Shown here piece by piece: positions 47,379 to 54,595 of a stretch of 64,000 nt of DNA. Location: contig NZ_QKOB01000006.1 of the NCBI RefSeq assembly GCF_003226535.1, positions 149,136 to 213,135 on the forward strand, read 5' to 3'. The position numbers were made by a program, and so were the translations under genes. The notes beneath the pieces were generated by a model, which did no database searches, was not told the origin of the DNA, and worked only from the letters and a program-made list of their open reading frames with translations. This DNA comes from Meiothermus sp. Pnk-1. Lineage in GTDB: Bacteria > Deinococcota > Deinococci > Deinococcales > Thermaceae. Positions within the stretch are counted from its first letter, which is position 1; every line of letters begins with the position of its first letter.

Positions 47379-48515
47379 TTAGACGATGTGGCGCTCGGTA
47401 GCTCGAGCCCGGTTCGAGAACCGCTCGTAGCGAAGCGGATCTATGTTGAGGGTAGCGGCGCGGCCCTCGGTGATTTCCTCGGCCATCAGGCGACCCACCG
47501 CGGCGGCCTGCTGAACCCCATGCCCGCTAAAGCCACACGCATTGACCCAGCCCTCCACCCCTGGCATCCGGCCCAGGATGGGGGTGTGGTCAGGGGTGAC
47601 CTCGTAATACCCCCACCAGGAAGCCTTGCGATCCAAAGCGGTTTTGGCCAGCCAGGGAAAGCGGTCAAGGCCGGCCTCGAGGGTGGGCTCGAGCCAGGCC
47701 CAGTCCATTCCCGTAGCGAAGCCCACATCGGCCAGGTTGCTCTTGCCGAAGATGAGCCGCTCTCCCTCCGAACGGAACCAGAAACCGCTCGCGAGGTCGA
47801 TGGTGAGCGGGTAGCTGTGCTTCCAGGCGGTGGGGGCGGTGGTGAAGACCATCCGCCGCGCGGGCCGCACCGGGATCTCCAACCCAGCCCGCCGCCCCAC
47901 CTCGCCCGCCCAGGCCCCGGCGGCGTTGAGGAGGTATGGAGCTTCAAACGTAGCGCGGCTGGTTTCTACCCTCCACACTTGCCCCTGCCGGAATGCCCGG
48001 AGAAGCTCGGTCTCGAGGTGCAGCTCCATCCCTAACGTACGCGCCCGGCGCAGGTATTCCATCGTGATGCCGTGGGGGTCCACCACCCCATCGGCCGGGC
48101 CCAAGGTAGCCCCGGCAAGCCCTTTGGGATCGAACTCGACGATATGCTGCGCGTCCTCGAGGCATAGCTCCTCCACCGGAACCCCGAGCGAGCGCTGCAG
48201 CTCCACCGCTTTATGGTGCTGGGGCCATTCGGTTTCGGGCACCAAGAACAGGTAGCCGATAGGCCGATAGGCCGCCTGCGGCATCTGGCGGTATTCCCGG
48301 ATGCTCTCCCAGGAGAGCAGGATGTTGGTGGGCTCGGAAAACTGCACCCGTACCCCCGCCGCACTCTTACCGGTGGAACCCATCGCCGGCGCAGGGGCTG
48401 CCTCGAGGAGGCGTACCTTCAGCCCCCGTTCGCCCAAGCGGTACGCACACGCCGCCCCGATAATCCCCGCGCCGATGAGCAAGACATCGGCCGTATACAC
48501 AGCGCTTTCCCCCAT
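47379..48515 (-). CDS. FAD-dependent oxidoreductase (sarcosine/proline dehydrogenase-like)
   Basis: A 378-residue DAO-family flavoprotein. VLLIGAGIIGAACAYRLGER is the FAD-binding motif, GSTGKSAAGVRVQFSEPTNI and LLNAAGAWAGEVGRRAGLEI follow, and the C-terminal contact is GWVNACGFSGHGVQQAAAVG. This arrangement matches sarcosine oxidase beta or glycerol/proline dehydrogenase relatives. The substrate is not known; a secondary amino acid is likely. It stands alone downstream of the phosphate transporter. Confidence 0.87.
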   Translation of the reverse strand: MGESAVYTADVLLIGAGIIGAACAYRLGERGLKVRLLEAAPAPAMGSTGKSAAGVRVQFSEPTNILLSWESIREYRQMPQAAYRPIGYLFLVPETEWPQHHKAVELQRSLGVPVEELCLEDAQHIVEFDPKGLAGATLGPADGVVDPHGITMEYLRRARTLGMELHLETELLRAFRQGQVWRVETSRATFEAPYLLNAAGAWAGEVGRRAGLEIPVRPARRMVFTTAPTAWKHSYPLTIDLASGFWFRSEGERLIFGKSNLADVGFATGMDWAWLEPTLEAGLDRFPWLAKTALDRKASWWGYYEVTPDHTPILGRMPGVEGWVNACGFSGHGVQQAAAVGRLMAEEITEGRAATLNIDPLRYERFSNRARATERHIV

Positions 48516-48548
48516 GCCCTACAGCTAAACCACCTCACCACGGGCTTG

Positions 48549-50162
48549 TCAAATCTTCGAGGAGCGATCGAGCGGCGGCTGAGCCGGGGCATCGAGATCG
48601 CGGGCTAGGGCAGCAAGGCGGGTCAAGCTCTGGTCGAGCTCCTCCAACACGATCAGCAAATCGAGGTGAGCCAGGGTGGTAGCCCTAGACTCGACCCGAC
48701 CGTGCTCGAGGCGCAGCAGGTGGGAGCGGCGCAGATCGAGCAGGTAGCGCTCTACCTCCTGCCGCTCGGCCACCACCTGGTCTGCCAAAGCTGCGTTGCG
48801 CGTAGCCAGGGCAGCCAGGGCCAGCCGCAAACGCCGATGGGTACGCTCGGCGGCGGCCGCCAACTCGGCCCGTCCCTCGCTGGAAAACTCTAGATGCTGC
48901 TGGTAGAGCTTGTTCTGCATCCGCAATATGCGCCGCACCTGGTCGCCCATGTGCTCGATCTCACTGGCGGCGATCATCAGCATCAGCGGGGCTTCCCCCG
49001 GATGGCGCGAGGAGAGCTCGCTCAGGTACAGCACCACCGCCCGGGTTAGCTGGTCCACCTTCTCCTCACGCCGGGCCACCTCGGCGGCGTTCCCCTGGCC
49101 ATCCGCCAGGATCCGCACCGCCTCGGCCAGCATCTGGGCGAGTTGGTCACCCACCCGGCTCACCTCCCGCAGGGCCAGGCTCGAGGCCAGCTCGCGCGAG
49201 GCCAAGGCCTCGGCGGAGAGGTACTTGGGCGAGACAGCTTGCGCGGTGTTAGGGATCAGGCGGCCCATCAGGGCCTCGAGGGGGCGCAGCAAGGGCAACG
49301 CCAGCAGCGAAGCCAGCAGATGGTAAAGGGTGTGGGCCTGGACCACGGCACCCCCAGCCCCTAACCCCAACGCCCCGGCCAAGCCTTGGCTGAAAGCGGC
49401 AAAAGGCCCCATCAGCAACAAGAAAACCCCCGAGAGCAAGGTCTTCCAGCCCACGTGCGCCCAGGCGATCCGCCGCCCCAGCGGGGCCCCGCTCCAGTGG
49501 GTGAGCACCAGCAAGAATCCAGAGCCCGCCCCTCCCCCCAGCAGCAGCGCCAAAGCCGCCGAAAGCGACAGCGCCTCGGCCCCGGCCAGCGCCAGCGCCA
49601 AAGCCGCCACCGCGTTAGCCGATCCCAGCAAGGCGGCCAGGGCGAAGCCCAGCCCCCATAGCCCCAGGGGGCTGGCCTCGAGGCTTTGCCGCACTAGCCG
49701 GAAGAGTTCGCTGTCCATCGCCGGGAGCAGGTTTTGCACCATCAGGTTGATCCCTAGCAGCAACAACCCCAACCCCATCAGCATCTCACCCCAGCGCCGG
49801 GCCTTGTTCCACAGGCTGAGCAGGTACCCCACCCCCACGATGGGCAAGGCCACCGCGCTCAAGGGGGTAGCGGCGAGTTGCAGGGCCACCGTGGCTCCGG
49901 CCTTGGCCGCCAGTCCCAGCACCAGCGCGGTAGCGAAGGAGGTAATCCCGGCTTCGGCCAGACCGATGGCCGTAAGGGAGAGGGCCGAGCTGTTGAGCGA
50001 AAGCGCCCCTACCACGACCCCGGCCAGCCAGGCCCGCAGCGGGTTGGCTGTGGCGGCGGTAAGAATACGCCGGGCCGATCCCCCCAAGAGCGCCGACAGC
50101 GCTTCGGAGAGGAGCTTGAGACCTAAAGTCAAGATAGCCAGGCCGCCAAGAGCGATCAGCAC
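48549..50162 (-). CDS. Na/Pi cotransporter family protein with PhoU domain
   Basis: A 537-residue protein. Two inverted Na/Pi repeats give about nine helices (first: GVVVGALSLNSSALSLTAIG; second: ALAGAEALSLSAALALLLGG with GAGSGFLLVLT). The QSSS-type motif of family members appears as SLNSSAL. The C-terminal 200 residues form PhoU-like helical bundles (LMIAASEIEHMGDQVRRILR). It imports or exports phosphate with sodium. The start is GTG; a 27-bp tandem repeat lies just upstream. Confidence 0.9.
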   Translation of the reverse strand: MLIALGGLAILTLGLKLLSEALSALLGGSARRILTAATANPLRAWLAGVVVGALSLNSSALSLTAIGLAEAGITSFATALVLGLAAKAGATVALQLAATPLSAVALPIVGVGYLLSLWNKARRWGEMLMGLGLLLLGINLMVQNLLPAMDSELFRLVRQSLEASPLGLWGLGFALAALLGSANAVAALALALAGAEALSLSAALALLLGGGAGSGFLLVLTHWSGAPLGRRIAWAHVGWKTLLSGVFLLLMGPFAAFSQGLAGALGLGAGGAVVQAHTLYHLLASLLALPLLRPLEALMGRLIPNTAQAVSPKYLSAEALASRELASSLALREVSRVGDQLAQMLAEAVRILADGQGNAAEVARREEKVDQLTRAVVLYLSELSSRHPGEAPLMLMIAASEIEHMGDQVRRILRMQNKLYQQHLEFSSEGRAELAAAAERTHRRLRLALAALATRNAALADQVVAERQEVERYLLDLRRSHLLRLEHGRVESRATTLAHLDLLIVLEELDQSLTRLAALARDLDAPAQPPLDRSSKI

Positions 50163-50169
50163 CGTTGCA

Positions 50170-50220
50170 CCTCCCCGCTACGCGGCGAAAGAAACGCCTC
50201 CCCGCTACGCGGCGAAAGAA
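50170..50220. repeat. 27-bp tandem repeat upstream of the Na/Pi gene
   Basis: A 24-bp identical block (CCTCCCCGCTACGCGGCGAA plus AGAA) occurs at 50170-50193 and 50197-50220. Each copy holds the short palindrome CCGCTACGCGG. It overlaps the region expected to contain the transporter promoter and ribosome-binding site. Confidence 0.75.
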
Positions 50221-50331
50221 GCATCTCCGCCCGGCTCGAGCTACAAATCACCCCGCAAGTATAGCGCGTTGCTACCTGAATTTGCCCCAAAGCCACCCCT
50301 CCGGGAAGCCCCGGCTTTTATCCTAAAAACC

Positions 50332-50955
50332 ATGAGCTTGGTCATCCGTCCCTACACCGAGGCCGATTACCCCGCGCTTTTGCACATCCAGCGCGAATGC
50401 TTCCCGCCCCCCTACCCCGAGGAGCAGCTGTGGAGCCTCGAGCAGATCCGCTCGCACGTGGAGCATTTTCCAGAGGGCGCTTTGTGCGCGGTGCTCGAGG
50501 GGCAGCTGGTGGGTTCTTGCACCTCCCTCATCATCCAGTGGAACCCTGGCGAAGCAGCCCACTCCTGGGGCGAGGTTACTGACTGGGGCTTTATCCGCAC
50601 CCATAACCCCAGGGGCAACACCCTCTACGGGGTGGACATCGCAGTCCGGCCTGCCTACCGGGGCCGAGGCATCGCCCGAGCACTTTACCAAGCTCGCTAC
50701 GAGTTGGTGCGGCGGCTGGGCCTGGAGCGGTTCCTGGCCGGAGGCAGAATGCCCGGCTATCACCGCTACCAAGACCGCCTCACCCCCGAGCAGTACGCCC
50801 AAGAGGTGATCGCGGGCCGCATCCTTGACCCGGTGATCACCCCCCAGCTCAAAGCCGGGCTCAAACCGCTTCAGGTGGTGCGGGATTACCTCCCAGACGA
50901 AGAGTCGGGGAACTGTGCGCTGCTGCTCGAGTGGCGCAACCCCGACCGCGCGTGA
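50332..50955 (+). CDS. GNAT-family N-acetyltransferase
   Basis: A 207-residue acetyltransferase. The first half (SLVIRPYTEADYPALLHIQR) opens the fold, and the acetyl-CoA site is VDIAVRPAYRGRGIARALYQ (R/Q-x-x-G-x-G/A). The C-terminal part (PGYHRYQDRLTPEQYAQEVI) occurs in GNAT relatives linked to carbon-nitrogen hydrolase proteins. Substrate unknown. ATG 50332 was chosen because TATCCT (50319-50324) ends 7 nt before it; a much longer frame reads antisense through the transporter gene. Confidence 0.9.
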   Translation: MSLVIRPYTEADYPALLHIQRECFPPPYPEEQLWSLEQIRSHVEHFPEGALCAVLEGQLVGSCTSLIIQWNPGEAAHSWGEVTDWGFIRTHNPRGNTLYGVDIAVRPAYRGRGIARALYQARYELVRRLGLERFLAGGRMPGYHRYQDRLTPEQYAQEVIAGRILDPVITPQLKAGLKPLQVVRDYLPDEESGNCALLLEWRNPDRA

Positions 50956-51271
50956 TCGCCACGCTAGCCTAACTGCCGCGCCGTCCTGGGCACCGTGCTC
51001 GTGGACGAGACTCGGCGGAACCTCGCCCAGCTCTCCTGGAAGGAACTGGGCGGCCAGCGGGGAGAACTGCTCGATAGAGCGCAAAGCCTAGGAGGCCGAG
51101 CACGGCCAGGAGATGCCGGTGTTGGCGCAATCACAGCCTCTTCGCCAGCGACCTACCCCTCGGGCTCGAGCAAAGCCGCCAGGAGCTCCGTACAGCTTTG
51201 GCCGGGTTCAACTCTTCGAGGGCTGGTCGCAAGTGCGCGTTTGGAACTTTGTTGCCGCGCCATGAACGCCG
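50956..51271. other. Gap with decayed coding-like sequence
   Basis: About 316 bp with no gene I can support. Short segments look coding in alternating frames, for example VLVDETRRNLAQL and LFASDLPLGLEQSRQELRTA, separated by frame changes, which suggests a decayed gene. No family could be named. Confidence 0.35.
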
Positions 51272-52009
51272 CTAGCCCCTTGACGACGGCCCGGAGGGCC
51301 GGAAATGGGTGATCAGGGCCTCGAGCACGCTATCTAATGGCTTGCCTACGGACAGGAGGCCGATGCCTGTCCCGGCGAGGAGGAGCTGGCCCTCTAGTTC
51401 CTGTGGCCTAATGTAGGCCAGGAACACCGGAAGGCCCATCTGGGTGGCGTGATCTACCACCTTCTGCCGGGTAATGCCCTCCACCCCGCCCTCTAGCACC
51501 CACAGCTCCCCATCGCGCCACAGCAACGGGCTGGTGCGGCTGCCATCGACCACATGCCCGTGAACATCGAGCAGCAGGCCCTCGAAGCAGCCCTCCTGCT
51601 CGGCCTCGCGCCGGGCGAGGCGGTACGGAAGGTAGTTGCCACTCTTGTAGCGGCCAAGGTCGGGGTGGACCCGCAGCGAGGTGACGTGGACGCTCACTCC
51701 GTAGGTATAGGCGGGCTCGGGGGGCGGGGCGAAGGGGCGGGCGCTCGAGGCGTACCCTTCGGGAGCCACCGCCAGCCGCAGCAACAGGTCCGAGCGCTGC
51801 TCGCGGTAGTGCTCGACCTCCCGCTCGAGCGCCCCGAAGCCCGGAAAAGCGATACCCAGTGCCTCGGCGTGGTGGCGCAGGCGCTCGAGGTGCTCGGGTA
51901 GCCACAGCGGCTCGCCACCCTCCAGGCGCAGCGTGGTGAACACGAAGAAGCCATGCCAGAAGGACTCGGGGAGCGAGGTGCCGACGGGTTGACCGTTGAT
52001 GCGGATCAT
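51272..52009 (-). CDS. pabC: Aminotransferase class IV, probable 4-amino-4-deoxychorismate lyase
   Basis: A 245-residue PLP protein of fold type IV. It opens MIRINGQPVGTSLPESFWHG; the PLP lysine lies in DLGRYKSGNYLPYRLARREA, and the conserved ELWVLEGGVEGITRQKVVDH (EGxxxxxTR-type) follows. It overlaps the pabB-pabA gene by 4 nt, and that context identifies it as the enzyme converting aminodeoxychorismate to p-aminobenzoate rather than a branched-chain aminotransferase. Confidence 0.87.
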   Translation of the reverse strand: MIRINGQPVGTSLPESFWHGFFVFTTLRLEGGEPLWLPEHLERLRHHAEALGIAFPGFGALEREVEHYREQRSDLLLRLAVAPEGYASSARPFAPPPEPAYTYGVSVHVTSLRVHPDLGRYKSGNYLPYRLARREAEQEGCFEGLLLDVHGHVVDGSRTSPLLWRDGELWVLEGGVEGITRQKVVDHATQMGLPVFLAYIRPQELEGQLLLAGTGIGLLSVGKPLDSVLEALITHFRPSGPSSRG

Positions 52010-53982
52010 GGCTCAGGGTTCAGCGAGAGAAAGTTGCCCAGCAGCACCATCCCGTACTCCGAGAGCAGGCTCTCCGGGTGGAACTGCACGCCCCAAGCTG
52101 GGCGTCGCCGGTGGGAAAGCGCCATGCACAGCCCGGAGGCGGTCCAAGCCTCCAGCCGCAGCACCGGGGGCAGGTCGCAGAGGAGCAGGGAGTGGTAACG
52201 GGTGAAGCGGGCCGGACTGGGCACTCCCGCGAAGATCCCCTCGCCGCGGTGCTCGAGCCAGAAGGCTTCGCCGTGAACCGGACGGGAAGAGCGCTCCAGG
52301 CGTGCCCCCAGCACCACCCCCAGGGCCTGGTGCCCCAGGCAGATCCCCAGGAAGGGCAGGCGGGCCTCGAGCGCGGCTCGGGTCCACTCGAGGGTCCGGC
52401 CCGCCGTCGCCGGCTCGCCCGGCCCCGGCCCGACGACGAGGTGGGTAGCCCACGACAGATCGGGCGCTTCGCCGTGGTCAACCACCCGGACCTCGGCCCC
52501 CAGCGCCCTAAGGTAGTCCACGAGGTTGTAGCTGAAAGAGTCGTGATTCTCCAGGAAGATCACCCGGCCTCCCAGGCGTCTTGCCGGTATCGGCGGCCTC
52601 CAAACGCTGTCTCGACGCGGTAGGGCCGGGGCCTGCCCCTCCCGACCCTGCCCCAAAGCTTGCAGTAGGGCTTCGGCCTTGGCCTGGGTCTCGGCGTACT
52701 CGCGCTCGGGATCGCTCTCGATGACGATGCCCGCCCCCGCCGAGAAATAGCCCGTCCCGCCCGCGAAGCTGAAGCTGCGGATGAGGATGTTGAAGTCGCA
52801 CCCCCGCCCCGAGACGTAGCCCATGGAGCCGGTGTAGGCCCCCCTCGGCACCGGCTCGAGCTCGGCGATGGCGCGCATCACGCTCTCCTTGGGCGCGCCG
52901 GTGATGGTCCCGCCGGGGAAGATGCTGGCGAAGGCCTCGCGCAAGGGGGCCCGGCTCCTGCCCCGCACCTCGGAGACCAGGTGCATGACGTGGGAGTAGC
53001 GCTCGAGCGTAAAGGCTTCGCTCACCTCCACGCTTCCCGGCTCACATACCCGCGCCAGATCGTTGCGCAACAGGTCCACGAGCATGACGTGCTCGGCCCG
53101 CTCCTTGGCGCTGGCCCGCAGTTCGGCCCCCAAGGCCTCGTCCTGCTCGGGGGTCCGGCCCCTGGGGCGGGTCCCGGCGATGGGCCGCGCGGTGATGACG
53201 CCATCCCGGTAGTCAAACAGTCGCTCGGGGCTGCCCGAGACCACCGCGTAGCCCTTTTCCGCCGGCCCGCCCTCGAGCAGACCCATGAAGGGGCTGGGAT
53301 TGTGGCGCCGCAGGGCCCGGTACAGGGCCAGGGGGTCCACCCCGTGCGCCGCGAAGCGGAAGCGGTGGGAGAGGTTGACCTGGTAGACCCAACCGGCCCG
53401 GATGCGCTCTTGCACCTCCGCGACGCCCGCCAGAAAGGCCCGCTCGGGGTAGTCGCCGTGCAACTCGACTTGCGGCAGCGGTCGAGGCTCGGCCAGGACC
53501 GGGGCGAGCGCCGTGGAGGGGCTCTGGACGCGCTGCCCCTCGAGCCAGGCATACCCCTCGGGGTAGTAGTAGAACGCCGCCTCGGGCAGTCCGGGCATGG
53601 GGGAGTGGGTGGGCAGCCCCAGGTGACGGGCGTACTCGTAGGCGAAGAAGCCGATCCAGGCCGGGAAATACCCACCGGCGTACCGGGCTTGCCCGGTCCC
53701 GAAGGGAATCTGCCGCCCGGCGTACCGGGTCTGCCCGGTCCCGAAGGGAATCTGCCTCGCTCCCAAGCCCTGCTCGAGGTAGCGAAAGACCTCGAGCGCG
53801 TCCCCCACCGCCTCCCCGTCGAGGTAGGTGATGCCTTCCCACACCTCCAGCCGCCGCGTGGCCCCCACCCCGAGCAGGGTCAGCCGCCCGAAGGGGGTTA
53901 CCACCCCGGCGGACTCGAGCAGGGCCGGGCGCAGGCCCTGGGACCGGGCCCAGGCGTAGAGGGTGGCGGCATCCTCCTGCAT
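52006..53982 (-). CDS. pabBA: Fused aminodeoxychorismate synthase, PabB-PabA type
   Basis: A 658-residue fusion. Residues about 1-455 are the chorismate-binding synthase (VYQVNLSHRFRF, PIAGTRPRGRTPEQDEALG, LRNDLARVCEPGSVEVSEAF, FPGGTITGAPKESVMRAIAE). Residues about 485-658 are a class I glutamine amidotransferase with LENHDSFSYNLVDYL, catalytic Cys in FLGICLGHQALGV and His in QFHPESLLS. The order synthase-amidotransferase is like TrpE(G) fusions. The active-site motif is PIAGT, not PIKGT of E. coli PabB, so anthranilate synthase activity cannot be ruled out; pabC next to it supports PABA synthesis. A 14-residue tandem repeat interrupts the N-terminal domain. Confidence 0.9.
   Translation of the reverse strand: MQEDAATLYAWARSQGLRPALLESAGVVTPFGRLTLLGVGATRRLEVWEGITYLDGEAVGDALEVFRYLEQGLGARQIPFGTGQTRYAGRQIPFGTGQARYAGGYFPAWIGFFAYEYARHLGLPTHSPMPGLPEAAFYYYPEGYAWLEGQRVQSPSTALAPVLAEPRPLPQVELHGDYPERAFLAGVAEVQERIRAGWVYQVNLSHRFRFAAHGVDPLALYRALRRHNPSPFMGLLEGGPAEKGYAVVSGSPERLFDYRDGVITARPIAGTRPRGRTPEQDEALGAELRASAKERAEHVMLVDLLRNDLARVCEPGSVEVSEAFTLERYSHVMHLVSEVRGRSRAPLREAFASIFPGGTITGAPKESVMRAIAELEPVPRGAYTGSMGYVSGRGCDFNILIRSFSFAGGTGYFSAGAGIVIESDPEREYAETQAKAEALLQALGQGREGQAPALPRRDSVWRPPIPARRLGGRVIFLENHDSFSYNLVDYLRALGAEVRVVDHGEAPDLSWATHLVVGPGPGEPATAGRTLEWTRAALEARLPFLGICLGHQALGVVLGARLERSSRPVHGEAFWLEHRGEGIFAGVPSPARFTRYHSLLLCDLPPVLRLEAWTASGLCMALSHRRRPAWGVQFHPESLLSEYGMVLLGNFLSLNPEP
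53675..53758 (-). repeat. In-frame 42-bp tandem repeat within pabBA
   Basis: Two adjacent 42-bp units (53675-53716, 53717-53758) differ at only a few positions and encode RQIPFGTGQTRYAG and RQIPFGTGQARYAG. Read on the minus strand each unit has CGGGAC, a hairpin (CGGGCA..CCCG), GTACGCC and GATTCCCTT, the same order as the intergenic array at 29555-29680. Confidence 0.85.
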
Positions 53983-54018
53983 CGCCTCCCACGATTGTAA
54001 AGCGGGCTCGGGGTCCCC

Positions 54019-54570
54019 CTAATGGAAGACGTTTCTGTACACGTCCAGCAGCTCAATCGAGCCACCCAAACACGGCAAGGGGATCTCCCCGCTCCCTACT
54101 ACGTCCTCCTGCTGCCAGCGCCCGGTCGGATCGCGGAAGAAGTGGCGGATGGTCATGGCCTCGGTATCCACCACGAGGTAGGTCTGGAGGCTGCTGAGGC
54201 TGCGGTAGGCCCATAGCTTCTCCCGTAGGTCGATGGTCTTCGTGCTCTCCGAGACCACCTCCACCAGGATGCAGGGGTCGGTTTCGTAGTACTCGTTCGC
54301 GGGCTCGGGCGCGCAGACCGCCATCACGTCGGGGTAGTAGAAGGCGTCCTCGAGGCGCAGCTTCATGTCGGAGGCGAATACCCGGCAACCCTTGCCGTCG
54401 GCGAGGTCGGCCAGCAGGCGCAGGACGTTCACCACGATGCGGTTGTGGCGACGGCTGGCCCCCGCCATCGCATACATCACGCCCCCCACCAGCTCGTGCT
54501 TGACGGGGCTGTGGCGCTCGAGCTCGAGGTATTCTTCGGGCGTGAGCGGCTTGGGGAGGGGGTTGACCAT
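54019..54570 (-). CDS. Uma2-family (DUF820) restriction-endonuclease-fold protein
   Basis: A 183-residue PD-(D/E)XK-fold protein. It starts LTPEEYLELERHSPVKHELV, and the putative nuclease core has YYPDVMAVC (Asp), CILVEVVSEST (Glu) and REKLWAYRSLSSLQTYLVVD (Lys, Tyr). Uma2 proteins are very abundant in thermophiles and cyanobacteria; whether they cut DNA in vivo is not settled. It lies between pabBA and metH with no clear partner. Confidence 0.9.
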   Translation of the reverse strand: MVNPLPKPLTPEEYLELERHSPVKHELVGGVMYAMAGASRRHNRIVVNVLRLLADLADGKGCRVFASDMKLRLEDAFYYPDVMAVCAPEPANEYYETDPCILVEVVSESTKTIDLREKLWAYRSLSSLQTYLVVDTEAMTIRHFFRDPTGRWQQEDVVGSGEIPLPCLGGSIELLDVYRNVFH

Positions 54571-54595
54571 AAGCTCAGTGTAGCCCAGCCCGCCG

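Noticed and set aside
49330-50331. Long N-terminal extension of the GNAT protein
   Set aside because: It is antisense to the Na/Pi transporter and lies upstream of the probable promoter at 50319.
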